From Komagataeibacter oboediens (GTDB taxonomy: Bacteria; Pseudomonadota; Alphaproteobacteria; Acetobacterales; Acetobacteraceae), in the NCBI RefSeq assembly GCF_003207815.1, contig NZ_NKTX01000001.1:310001-374000 (forward strand): a stretch of DNA of 64,000 bases, given 5' to 3'. The position numbers and the translations under genes are program-made. The notes beneath the pieces are model-generated. The model had not been told where the DNA came from. It saw only the letters and a list, made by a program, of their open reading frames with translations, and made no database searches. Of the stretch, positions 8,625-19,016 are shown piece by piece; positions within the stretch are counted from its first letter, which is position 1; every line of letters starts with the position of its first letter.

Positions 8625-8651
8625 TTAGCACTCTCATGAGGGGAGTGCTAA
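8625..8651 (+). promoter_or_regulatory. CIRCE operator (HrcA-binding site)
   Basis: TTAGCACTC-N9-GAGTGCTAA is an exact match to the CIRCE consensus, the site bound by the HrcA repressor in front of groESL operons. It overlaps the expected transcription start region. HrcA itself is not encoded in this window. Confidence 0.97.
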
Positions 8652-8733
8652 CGCGATGCGGCCTGGCGCGCGCGCCAACCGGTGGCGTTGCTTGATTCAA
8701 GGGCGTTACCTTTTAAGAGATTTGGAGCGATCC

Positions 8734-9024
8734 ATGACGAAATTTCGTCCCCTGCATGACCGTGTGGTCGTCCGTCGCCTCAAGAGCGAGGAAAAAACAG
8801 CAGGTGGTATCATCATCCCTGAGACCGCCAAGGAAAAGCCGATGGAAGGCGAGGTGATCTCGGTGGGCGCAGGTGCCCGTAACGAGCAGGGCCAGATCGT
8901 GCCCCTCGACGTGAAGGCGGGTGACCGCGTCCTGTTCGGCAAGTGGTCGGGCACGGAAGTGACGATCGACGGTGAAGAACTGCTGATCATGAAGGAAAGC
9001 GACATCATGGGCGTGGTCGGCTGA
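8734..9024 (+). CDS. groES: GroES co-chaperonin
   Basis: This 96-residue protein forms the heptameric lid of the GroEL chamber. It begins [15 protein letters not shown], contains the mobile loop [18 protein letters not shown] and the roof/body segments [14 protein letters not shown], and ends ESDIMGVVG, all standard. The start is the ATG at 8734, with GGAG six bases upstream (TTTGGAGCGATCC). It is the first gene of the CIRCE-controlled groESL operon, with groEL 62 bases downstream. Confidence 0.98.
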   Translation: MTKFRPLHDRVVVRRLKSEEKTAGGIIIPETAKEKPMEGEVISVGAGARNEQGQIVPLDVKAGDRVLFGKWSGTEVTIDGEELLIMKESDIMGVVG

Positions 9025-9044
9025 TCCACCCGGTGCTTTCCTGA

Positions 9045-10736
<1,692 letters not shown>

Positions 10737-10813
10737 GTCCGGCCTCCGGCTACCCTGGAGGGACGGGGATGGCGGGTTCGCCCGCTGTCCCTTTTCCATC
10801 CGGACCGTTGAAG

Positions 10814-10850
10814 AAAGCGGGTGTGACTTCGGTCACGCCCGCTTTTTTTT
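10814..10850 (+). terminator. groESL terminator
   Basis: AAAGCGGGTGTGAC and GTCACGCCCGCTTT form a 14-pair stem (one G-T pair) closed by a TTCG tetraloop and followed by a run of eight T residues. Confidence 0.93.
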
Positions 10851-10862
10851 ATGGGCCGGATT

Positions 10863-11603
10863 TCACGGGGCCGCCTGTTTGCGGGCGGCGATCAGCAGGA
10901 AGGTCGGCCGGTCCCGTTCGGGTGCCCAGTCGGGGTGGGCGGCAAGGTCTTGGTCGGTCGGACTCCATTCTTCCACATGCGTCACGGTAAAGCCCGTGTC
11001 GATCAGCGCGTTGATCAGGGTACCCAGCGTGCGGTGCTGCTTGATGACGCCGGGCGCCAGCCAGTCCGTGCTGCGCGGGCCTTCCTTCTGGTAGTCATTT
11101 AGGGGCCAGATCCGCGCCCCCGTCGCGTCCTGCGTCCAGTCGGGATGGGACGGGGCGGTGTAGATCGGGTGTTCGGTGGAAAACACGAAATGGCCGTCCG
11201 GTAGCAGGCTGTCATGAATGGTCTGCAACAGCGCGGCCAGTTCGCTGACATAGTGCAGCGCCAGCGAACTGTAGGCCAGGTCAAACACAGCCGGGGGCAG
11301 TTCCAGCGTTTCCAGATCCTGCCGGACATAGGTAATGGCCGCGTCATGACCGAAGCCGCGGGCACGGGCCAGCATGTTTTCCGACAGGTCTATCCCCAGT
11401 ATGGACCGGGCATGGCGCGCGCTGGCCCAGCGGCAGAACCAGCCAAACCCGCAGCCCAGATCAACGATGCGCGTGCCCTCAAGCGGTGGAAGCAGGGCCT
11501 GCATGGCAGGCCATTCCGCCGCCGCGTCCAGCCCGTCGCGCGAACGGGGCAACTGGCTGTAGCCATGAAAGAAATCCGGCTGGTCATATATGTTCTGGCT
11601 CAT
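10863..11603 (-). CDS. Class I SAM-dependent methyltransferase
   Basis: This is a protein of about 246 residues with the Rossmann-fold methyltransferase motif I VDLGCGFGWFCRWA, motif II acidic GIDLSENML, and the post-motif segments YVRQDLETL and FDLAYSSLALHYV. This is the ubiquinone/menaquinone-type Methyltransf_11 fold; the substrate is unknown, and the N-terminal YDQPDFFHGYSQLPRS pattern is found in small-molecule methyltransferases of proteobacteria. I chose ATG at 11603 because the protein then starts just before the conserved part. ATG codons at 11636 or earlier would add a proline/arginine-rich extension that looks non-coding. Its neighbours give no functional hint. Confidence 0.85.
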   Translation of the reverse strand: MSQNIYDQPDFFHGYSQLPRSRDGLDAAAEWPAMQALLPPLEGTRIVDLGCGFGWFCRWASARHARSILGIDLSENMLARARGFGHDAAITYVRQDLETLELPPAVFDLAYSSLALHYVSELAALLQTIHDSLLPDGHFVFSTEHPIYTAPSHPDWTQDATGARIWPLNDYQKEGPRSTDWLAPGVIKQHRTLGTLINALIDTGFTVTHVEEWSPTDQDLAAHPDWAPERDRPTFLLIAARKQAAP

Positions 11604-11941
11604 GGGCGCTCTGTCCTGCGGGGAGGGGTGAGGCATGTCCGGGCTGTCCTGTCGCCTGCCTGCGGGTCGTGGCATGCGGCGCGGCCGGATGCCGGAAATC
11701 AACGGGTCCGCCATCGGGAGGAAGATCACTGTTTTTTGATATATTATATCTCGATCCAGGGGGGCGGCGTATCTCATGATTTGACAGGGCGGCCCATTTC
11801 ATGCTGCCCCTATGGTGCACGAACGACGTGAAAGCTGCAGGGTGTTTTCCGGATGCCCCGTTTTTTTCATGGCCGTAAAGGCACGCGCCCGGATTGCCGG
11901 TATTAGGACCGGCAAGGATGGCGCTGGAGAAGAGACTGGCT
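11604..11941. other. Divergent intergenic region, including a long cold-shock-gene leader
   Basis: The 338 bases between the methyltransferase and the cold-shock gene include a small AT-rich palindrome GATATATTATATC (11738-11750), a plausible shared -10 region. If transcription of the cold-shock gene starts near there, its untranslated leader would be about 180 bases, as is common for csp mRNAs. No gene is recognised in between. Confidence 0.5.
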
Positions 11942-12145
11942 ATGGCTACCGGAAAAGTAAAATGGTTCAACGCAACCAAGGGTTTTGGCTTCATCATGCC
12001 TGATGATGGCGGCAAGGACGTGTTTGTGCACATCACCGCGGTGCAGGCCGCCGGCCTGCGTGGCCTGAACGAGGATCAGGCGGTCAGCTATGACATCGCC
12101 ATGGAACGTGGCAAGGCCGCCGCGACTAACCTCAAGGCGCTCTGA
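11942..12145 (+). CDS. Cold-shock domain protein (CspA family)
   Basis: This 67-residue single-domain OB-fold protein has RNA-binding motif RNP1 as KGFGFI and RNP2 as VFVHI, with the start MATGKVKWFNATKGFG typical of CspA proteins. Family members bind single-stranded RNA and DNA and act as RNA chaperones on temperature downshift or in growth transitions. An upstream in-frame extension from 11894 is rejected because homology starts at 11942. Which paralogue it is cannot be told from the sequence. Confidence 0.95.
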   Translation: MATGKVKWFNATKGFGFIMPDDGGKDVFVHITAVQAAGLRGLNEDQAVSYDIAMERGKAAATNLKAL

Positions 12146-12187
12146 CGCACAGCCCCTGGCGGGGCGGGAAGCATTGGGGAGCACTGA

Positions 12188-15127
12188 TCAGGAAAGCTGA
12201 TCCACGGAGGTGTCCTGCGCCTGCAGGAAGGCCGTGATCTCCCGTGCTGCCGCGCTCAGTCCAAGGCGGCGCACCGCCACCCCTTCGGGGAAGGCGGACA
12301 GGAGGCGTGACGGGGTGCGCCGGTCCAGCAGGACGAATACACCCCTGTCCTGCCGGCTGCGGATCAGGCGCCCGAATGCCTGGCGCAGGCGCAGGCGGGC
12401 GATCCGGTCATCATAACGGCCCGGCGCGCCACCGGACAGGTGAATGCGCCGTTCACGGTGCAGGATATCGGGACGCGGCCACGGCACGCGCTCGAACGCT
12501 ACCAGCCGCAGCGCATTGCCCGGCACATCCACCCCATCACGCATCGCATCCGTGCCCAGCAGGCAGGCATTGCGCTCACTGCGCAGAATGTCCACCAGCG
12601 TGGCATTGTCCATCGGGTCCACATGCTGCGCGAACAGCGGCAGCCCTGCTGCCTCCAGCGGGGTCAGGATGCGCCTGTACACCTCCCTCAGCCGCGATAT
12701 GGCGGTAAACAGCCCCAGCGCGCCACCGTTCGATGCCATGAACAGCGTGCGGTAAGCCCCCGCAAGGGCGGCGGGATCATCATGCGCCACGTCGGTGATG
12801 ATGAAGGCGCGGCTCTGTCGGGCGTAATCGAACGGGCTGGGAAATGACGACCGGATGGCGGGGGATGGCAGGTGAATTGCACCGGACCGGGCTTCCGCCG
12901 CGTCCCATGCGCGTTCGGCACTGTCATTCGCCGTGTCCTCGCCCGTTTCATCACGCAGCGTCGCGGATGTGACCAGAACGCCATGCGCCGGGGCCGCCAG
13001 CACGCTGGCAAACGGAATGGTCGGGTCCAGCCAGTGGCGGTACAGGCCCACATCCCGCTCGCCGGGGTTCTGGCCCTCGCGCCGGTCCATGCGGATATAG
13101 TCGATATACTGCGGTGTCCCGCCATCGGGCGGTGGCTCACCTGCCTGCATGGTGCCCAGCATGGCGCACCAGCCATCCACGCGCGATAGCGCGCGGGGAC
13201 GGATCGAGCGGATGGCGGCGGCAATCCGCTCGCGCATGGGGGTATCCAGCCAGTCGGCTTCGGTTTCCAGTGCTTCATCCAGCCGCGCGATCAGGATGCG
13301 CAGCGGTTCGGCCAGCCGACGCAGCGCGCGTTCCAGTCTCTGCGCCGCCGCATGCAGGGAGTCGGGCATGGGGTGCAGGTCGCATTCGCTGTCGCTGCGC
13401 CGGCCACCTCCTTCGGGACTGCCGTGCGTGCGGGCCAGCACCTGCTGGCGCAGTTCATGCAGCAGCACCTCCGATGGGTTGGACAGGGCCGGTTCCCCGG
13501 TTTCCACTGGCGTATCGGCCGGGGCTGCTGTCCTGCCGCCGGGGTCGAGGGCGGCAAGGCGGGCGGACCAGCCGGGCGCGGGCAGGGCGCGGGCGGCCAT
13601 GAGAGCCGTGTCCAGCGGCGTCTCGATCCGGGGGATATGCACCATCAGGTCTTCCAGCCTGCGCCGCAGTCCCCGCGCGCGCGACCGTGCGCCTTCCGCC
13701 CCCAGCAGCCACCGCCGCAGTTCGGCGGCTTCCAGCCCGGACAGTTCCAGGGCGAAGGCGCTGTCGGCGGCATCCGCAATATGATGCCCCTCGTCCATGA
13801 TGTAGCGGGTGGGGGTGTTGTCCTCGTTATTGGTGTCCGTACCATCCATGGCGTGCCATGCGGCCTGTGACATGACCAGCGCATGGTTTGCGATCACGAG
13901 GTCGGCCGTGCGGGCACGGCGGATGGAATGTTCGACCATGCACTGCTGGTAATGCGGGCACGCGCCATGGATGCATTCGCCGCGCCGGTCGGCAATGCTG
14001 GTCAGCAGGCCGCGCCCGAACAGGTCGGCAAACCATCCCGGCAGGTCGCCGCCAAACAGGTCGCCATCACGCGTATGCGCCGCCCACAGCGCCACAAGCG
14101 CCAGCCCGATGATGGTGTGGTTGCCTGCCTGCCCACGTGACAGCGCGATATTCACGCTTTCTTCCATGTTCAGCAGGCACAGATAGTTCTCGCGCCCCTT
14201 GCGCACCACCACATGGCTGCGCCGGATGTCGGGATCGGGATAGACGCGGGCCAGTTCCGATTCGATCTGGCGTTGCAGGTGGCGGGTATAGGTACTGATC
14301 CAGACCGTCCCGCCGTTACGGGTTGCCCAGATGCTGGCAGGGGCGACGTAGCCAAGGGTCTTGCCGGTGCCGGTGCCCGCTTCCGCCAGCACCATATGCG
14401 GGTCGCCCTGTGTCGTGCGGGGGGCGAAGGCACGGGCGGCAACGTGGCTGAAGGCATCCTGCGCCGGGCGGTGTTCCGCCCCTTCACCCAGTATGGTGCG
14501 CAGGTGGGCGCGTGCTTCCTCCCCCGTGACGGGGTGGGCCGCAGGGGCCGGGCGGGGTGCGGTTTCTTCCCATTTTGGCAGGCGCGTCCAGATCTTCAGC
14601 GCCTCGTTGGGCTGGATCATGCCTGCAGGCAGGCCGCCTGCGGGGGAGAGTCCCAGTGCGGCGCAGACCGACGGCCCCCATGCCCATCCGGCCTTGCGCA
14701 TGCTCCATGCCAGCGCTGTCCTTATGCCGCCTTCGGGTGTGTTGCGGATGGCCGCGATCCGGCGCAGCAGTTCAAATGCCAGGTCGGGCAGCAGGTCAGC
14801 CTCGGGTGCATCCAGCCTGTTCTCGGCAATGCCCAGCGCCGTTCCCAGCCCGCGCGCGGTCGGTGGCACGCCGTGGGCGGGCAGGGCGAAGGCGAACAGT
14901 TCCAGCAGGTCCAGCCATGGGCTGGGGCGCGGTGGCGGCGGCAGGTCCAGCCTGCGTGCGGTGGCGGGCGCATGGATGACCATGGGCGCCGGCCACTGTG
15001 GCAGTTCACGCCGTATGTCGTCGGCCGACATGGACAGGATTTCCCCATCCGGGGTCAGGACCGACCATGCGCCGTTGCGGGGAATGATCGCCGGCGCACT
15101 GTCCGGCAGGGGCGGGGTGTCTGGCAT
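12188..15127 (-). CDS. DinG/XPD-like ATP-dependent DNA helicase
   Basis: This 979-residue superfamily 2 helicase has Walker A EAGTGTGKT (249-257) and the DEAH-type box MDEGHH (residues 445-448). Four cysteines (C317, C385, C390, C396) are placed between them as in the iron-sulphur domain of DinG and XPD. The C-terminal RecA domain carries GTDAMRDGVDVPG and RLRQAFGRLIRSRQDRG (motif VI). The N-terminal 200 residues are unlike E. coli DinG and may be a family-specific extension in alphaproteobacteria. DinG enzymes unwind R-loops, D-loops and forked DNA in repair. It is divergent from lysK and convergent with the cold-shock gene. Confidence 0.92.
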   Translation of the reverse strand: MPDTPPLPDSAPAIIPRNGAWSVLTPDGEILSMSADDIRRELPQWPAPMVIHAPATARRLDLPPPPRPSPWLDLLELFAFALPAHGVPPTARGLGTALGIAENRLDAPEADLLPDLAFELLRRIAAIRNTPEGGIRTALAWSMRKAGWAWGPSVCAALGLSPAGGLPAGMIQPNEALKIWTRLPKWEETAPRPAPAAHPVTGEEARAHLRTILGEGAEHRPAQDAFSHVAARAFAPRTTQGDPHMVLAEAGTGTGKTLGYVAPASIWATRNGGTVWISTYTRHLQRQIESELARVYPDPDIRRSHVVVRKGRENYLCLLNMEESVNIALSRGQAGNHTIIGLALVALWAAHTRDGDLFGGDLPGWFADLFGRGLLTSIADRRGECIHGACPHYQQCMVEHSIRRARTADLVIANHALVMSQAAWHAMDGTDTNNEDNTPTRYIMDEGHHIADAADSAFALELSGLEAAELRRWLLGAEGARSRARGLRRRLEDLMVHIPRIETPLDTALMAARALPAPGWSARLAALDPGGRTAAPADTPVETGEPALSNPSEVLLHELRQQVLARTHGSPEGGGRRSDSECDLHPMPDSLHAAAQRLERALRRLAEPLRILIARLDEALETEADWLDTPMRERIAAAIRSIRPRALSRVDGWCAMLGTMQAGEPPPDGGTPQYIDYIRMDRREGQNPGERDVGLYRHWLDPTIPFASVLAAPAHGVLVTSATLRDETGEDTANDSAERAWDAAEARSGAIHLPSPAIRSSFPSPFDYARQSRAFIITDVAHDDPAALAGAYRTLFMASNGGALGLFTAISRLREVYRRILTPLEAAGLPLFAQHVDPMDNATLVDILRSERNACLLGTDAMRDGVDVPGNALRLVAFERVPWPRPDILHRERRIHLSGGAPGRYDDRIARLRLRQAFGRLIRSRQDRGVFVLLDRRTPSRLLSAFPEGVAVRRLGLSAAAREITAFLQAQDTSVDQLS

Positions 15128-15259
15128 GTCCGTAAATGATATAGGGCACCTGCGGGCATCTGTCGCCCGCCGTGTGTCATGTCATTATTATTGCTGTACC
15201 CCCGGGTGTGGAATAGGATGGATTGACCCGCGCCCCTCCTGTCCATAGCTTGCCGGTCC

Positions 15260-16873
15260 ATGTCAGAACAGCATCGTCCCCTTATCTCGCCCCTCCCGAA
15301 GTCCTGGCCGTTCGAGGAGGCCGCCAAACTGTCCGCGCATGTCGGCAACACCGCGCGTGAGGTGACGGCTGACCGTCCTGTTCTGCTGGAAACCGGCTAT
15401 GGCCCGTCGGGCCTGCCCCATATCGGCACGTTTGGCGAGGTCGCGCGCACCTCATGGGTGCGGCAGGCGTTTACGAAGCTGACCGGTCTGCCCACGCGCC
15501 TGCTGGCGTTTTCCGATGACATGGACGCCCTGCGCAAGGTGCCGGACAACGTGCCCAACCAGGACATGCTGCGCCAGTTTATCGGCAGGCCGCTGTCGCG
15601 CGTACCCGATCCGTTCGGCACGCACGAATCCTTTGCCGCCCATAATAATGCCCGCCTGCGTGCCTTCCTTGACGGGTTCGGGTTTGATTATGAATTCGCA
15701 TCCTCCACGCAGTATTATGAAGGCGGCCGCTTTGATGCGGCCCTGAAGCGCGTGCTGGAAGTGCATGACAAGATCGTGGCCGTGATCGCCCCCACGCTGG
15801 GCGAGGAACGTCGCGCCACCTATTCCCCCGTCCTGCCCATTCACCCGCGTACCGGCCAGGTCATGCAGGTGAAGATGGACGCCATCGACCCCGTGGCGGG
15901 CACGGTGCGCTGGACCGATGAGGACGGCGAGACGTTCGAGACCCCGGTCACCGGTGGCCATGCCAAGATGCAGTGGAAGGCCGACTGGGCCATGCGCTGG
16001 TATGCGCTGGGCGTTGATTATGAAATGTCGGGCAAGGACCTGATCGACAGCGTACGTCTGTCGGGCAGGATCTGCCGGATCCTTGGTGGTCAGCCGCCTG
16101 CGGGCCTGACCTATGAACTGTTCCTGGATCAGAACGGGCAGAAGATTTCCAAGTCGAAGGGCAATGGCATCTCGGTCGAGGAATGGCTGCGCTATGCCCC
16201 GCCCGAAAGCCTGGGACAGTACATGTTCAATGCGCCGCAGCGTGCCAAGCGCCTGTTCTTTGACGTGATCCCCAAGGCGACGGATGAATATCTGGCCCAT
16301 GTGGCCAGGGCAAAGACGCTGGCGGCGGAAGATCCCGTCCTGCTGACCAATCCGGCATGGTTCATCCACAAGGGCACGATCCCGGCGGATGCGGGCAGCC
16401 CGATCACGTTTGGCATGCTGCTCAATCTCGCCTCCGTCGCCAATGCCGAGACGCCGGACGTGCTGTGGAAGTTCATCCAGCGTTATGACGCGCAGGCCAC
16501 GCCAGAAAGCTGCCCCATGCTGGCACGTCTGGTGGACCACGCCATCGTCTATTATGCCGATTTCGTTCGCCCGACGAAGCATTACCGTGCGCCGGATGCA
16601 CATGAACGCAAGGCGCTGGCCGATCTGGCCGAAGCCCTGCGTGGACTGGAAGGGGAGGATGTCTCCCCCGATACCTGCCAGAACCTTGTGTTCGAGATCG
16701 GCAAGACCCATGGCTTCGAACCGCTGCGGGCCTGGTTCGGCTGCCTGTATGAAGTGCTGCTGGGGCAGAAGGAAGGTCCGCGTTTCGGGATTTTCGTGGC
16801 GCTGTACGGGATTTCGGAAACCGTGGCCCTGATCGAGGCCGCGCTGACCCGTAACGAAGGGGCCGTGGCCTAA
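15260..16873 (+). CDS. lysK: Class I lysyl-tRNA synthetase
   Basis: This 537-residue enzyme attaches lysine to tRNA-Lys. It is the class I type found in archaea and many alphaproteobacteria, not the class II LysS. Visible signatures are the HIGH box as PHIGTF (53-58) and the KMSKS loop as KISKSKGNG (about 295-303). GGHAKMQWKADWAMRWYALGVDYE and the C-terminal anticodon-binding helical part are as in the family. The ATG at 15260 gives a standard N-terminus. Only ten bases separate its stop from the mprF-like gene, so the two are probably co-transcribed. Confidence 0.96.
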   Translation: MSEQHRPLISPLPKSWPFEEAAKLSAHVGNTAREVTADRPVLLETGYGPSGLPHIGTFGEVARTSWVRQAFTKLTGLPTRLLAFSDDMDALRKVPDNVPNQDMLRQFIGRPLSRVPDPFGTHESFAAHNNARLRAFLDGFGFDYEFASSTQYYEGGRFDAALKRVLEVHDKIVAVIAPTLGEERRATYSPVLPIHPRTGQVMQVKMDAIDPVAGTVRWTDEDGETFETPVTGGHAKMQWKADWAMRWYALGVDYEMSGKDLIDSVRLSGRICRILGGQPPAGLTYELFLDQNGQKISKSKGNGISVEEWLRYAPPESLGQYMFNAPQRAKRLFFDVIPKATDEYLAHVARAKTLAAEDPVLLTNPAWFIHKGTIPADAGSPITFGMLLNLASVANAETPDVLWKFIQRYDAQATPESCPMLARLVDHAIVYYADFVRPTKHYRAPDAHERKALADLAEALRGLEGEDVSPDTCQNLVFEIGKTHGFEPLRAWFGCLYEVLLGQKEGPRFGIFVALYGISETVALIEAALTRNEGAVA

Positions 16874-16883
16874 GGGCCAGCCC

Positions 16884-18980
16884 ATGGCCGACCGTCCGTT
16901 GCACACTCCCCCCTCCCCGCGGGATGAGGACAGGGATGCGGCCAGGACCAGGCCATCTCCCGCCCGGCATCCCCTGCTGCGGCACCTGCCGCATGTGCTG
17001 GGGCTGCTGCTGCTGGTCGGGGCCGTAGTGGTGGTGCAGCGCGAGGTACGCCACCTGCACTGGCGTGACATAAGCCACGCGCTGGCGGCCATTCCGGTGG
17101 GGACATTATGGGCCGGGGCCGGGTTTACGCTGCTGTCCTATCTGGTCCTGTCCTTCTATGACTGGCTTGCGGTGCGGCAGGTGGGCTGCCCGCTTGGCTT
17201 CAGGCGTACTGCGTTTGCCGCGTTCTGTTCGTATGTGCTGTCGCATAATCTCGGGTTTTCCGCCATTTCCGGTGCCGCGGTCCGCTTCAGGCTGTATGGC
17301 AACTGGGGGCTGAAGCCGCTTCAGGTCGCGCAGATCATCGCCTTCTGTTCCGCCACCTACCTTTTGGGGGCGGCGGTGCTGATCGGTAGCGTGCTGGTGC
17401 TGGAACCCGGTACGGTGCCATTCATCGGCCATACGTTGCCCGCCATCCTCATGCGGCTGGTGGGGATCATGCTGTGGGGCGGGGTTCTGGCCTATATTAT
17501 CATGGGCCGTTATGTGGACGAGGTGCGGATATGGCGCTGGCAGATCACATTCCCGTCCTCGGGCATGGCGATCATGCAGACGGTTGTTGCGACACTGGAA
17601 GTCGCGGCGACAGCGGCCATTGCCTACACCTTCCTGCCTGTGGCACCCGGTCTGGATTACGGTACGTTCCTTGCCATCTATATCGCCTCCTATACCGCAG
17701 GGCTTGTGGCCAGCGTGCCTGGTGGCCTTGGCGTCTTTGATGGTGCGATGATGTTCGCGCTGGGTCCTTACGTGCCCGCGACCCGCATCGTGACCGCCAT
17801 CCTGATCTTCCGGCTGTTCTATTATATCGTGCCCCTGTTCGTGGCCGGGATCATGTTCGCCGCCCATGAACTGTTCCTGCGGGGGGACGCCGCCCTGTCG
17901 CGCAAGGTGGACGCGCGAAGTCCGGTGCGGGGGCCGCGCATGGGCCGCCCCAGCCAGGTCATACGGGAAAGCGAGGCCGATTTTTCCGTGGCGGTGGCAA
18001 CGGGGGCGGTCTCGCTATGTGGTGGCCTGCTGCTGGCGCTGACGTTGCTGGACCCGGAAAACTGGCTGAATGCAGGGCGCATGCAGCCCCTGTTTGCGAC
18101 GTTGGGGGATTACCTGCTGTCGCTGATCGGGGTGGTGCTGATCGGGCTTGGCATTGGCCTGTCGCAGCGCGTGACGCTGGCGTGGAAGGCCACGATGGTG
18201 CTTCTGGCCGCGGCGTGCATGCTGACGCTGCTGCGGGGCTCGCCGGTGGGTGTGCCGGGACTGTTCATGCTGGTGTGCATGCTGATCGCCCCCTTCCGCG
18301 GGTCATATTACCGCCATGCGCGGATCATGAGCGAACCGCTGTCCTCCCATACCATCGTGTCGCTGGTGCTGCTGATCAGTTCCATCGTGATTCTGGTCAT
18401 GGCGGGTCCGCATGATTCCGCGGGTGGAAGCTGGTGGGAAATCATGCTGTTCGCCACGCGTCCGGGCATTGCCCAGTGGACGCTGGGGCTTGCGGTCATG
18501 CTGGCGCTGGTCATGATCGTGCGGCTGGTGCGGCCGGGCCGCATTCAGGTGATGCCGTGGAATGCGCAGACGCAGGCCCTGTATCACAGCTTTGACCACT
18601 CGCTGGACGATCTGGGGCAGACGACGCCGGTGCCGGAGGGGCTGATACCCGGCGCGCGCAGGCAGGCGCTGCTGCCGTTTGTGCGGCTGGGTCCGTATCT
18701 GGTCGGGCTGGGCGATCCGGCGGGCAAGGCGGATGACTGCACATCTGCCATATGGTGGCTGCGCGACCTTGCGGTACAGGAGGGCTGCCAGCCGGTTTTC
18801 TGGCATGTCGGGGTCAGCCTGCTGCCTGTGTATAACGAACTGGGCCTGACGCCGTGGCCCCTGACGGAAGAAGGACATCCCACCCATCCGGGATACCTGT
18901 GCGCGGCGGCGGATGACCTGAGCATGGTCCGCATCCTGATGCGCTCCTCGTTCCATGTCCCGGCACAGGCGCAAGAATAA
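16884..18980 (+). CDS. MprF-like membrane protein with a shortened synthase domain
   Basis: This 698-residue protein has a basic cytosolic start and about 13-14 hydrophobic segments forming the flippase part of lysyl-phosphatidylglycerol proteins. Conserved pieces include SHNLGFSAISGAAVRFRLY and ASVPGGLGVFDG. After the last membrane segment only about 150 residues remain. They contain FVRLGPYLVGLGDPAGKADD and FWHVGVSLLPVYNELGL, the first half of the DUF2156 aminoacyltransferase domain. Normal MprF proteins (about 840-870 residues) carry a second GNAT-like half, which is missing here: the frame ends and marC begins 36 bases later. Full MprF moves lysine from Lys-tRNA to phosphatidylglycerol and flips the product, protecting against cationic peptides; adjacency to lysK fits that substrate. 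Catalysis by this version is doubtful. Confidence 0.8.
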   Translation: MADRPLHTPPSPRDEDRDAARTRPSPARHPLLRHLPHVLGLLLLVGAVVVVQREVRHLHWRDISHALAAIPVGTLWAGAGFTLLSYLVLSFYDWLAVRQVGCPLGFRRTAFAAFCSYVLSHNLGFSAISGAAVRFRLYGNWGLKPLQVAQIIAFCSATYLLGAAVLIGSVLVLEPGTVPFIGHTLPAILMRLVGIMLWGGVLAYIIMGRYVDEVRIWRWQITFPSSGMAIMQTVVATLEVAATAAIAYTFLPVAPGLDYGTFLAIYIASYTAGLVASVPGGLGVFDGAMMFALGPYVPATRIVTAILIFRLFYYIVPLFVAGIMFAAHELFLRGDAALSRKVDARSPVRGPRMGRPSQVIRESEADFSVAVATGAVSLCGGLLLALTLLDPENWLNAGRMQPLFATLGDYLLSLIGVVLIGLGIGLSQRVTLAWKATMVLLAAACMLTLLRGSPVGVPGLFMLVCMLIAPFRGSYYRHARIMSEPLSSHTIVSLVLLISSIVILVMAGPHDSAGGSWWEIMLFATRPGIAQWTLGLAVMLALVMIVRLVRPGRIQVMPWNAQTQALYHSFDHSLDDLGQTTPVPEGLIPGARRQALLPFVRLGPYLVGLGDPAGKADDCTSAIWWLRDLAVQEGCQPVFWHVGVSLLPVYNELGLTPWPLTEEGHPTHPGYLCAAADDLSMVRILMRSSFHVPAQAQE

Positions 18981-19016
18981 GGACATGTGCTTTCCCGGCA
19001 GCATGAAAGGGCATCC

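Noticed and set aside
18860-19016. Frameshift remnant of the missing MprF synthase half
   Set aside because: Only about 100-150 bases lie between the last conserved motif and marC, too little in any frame for the missing 150-190 residues, so this is a true shortening rather than a frameshift.
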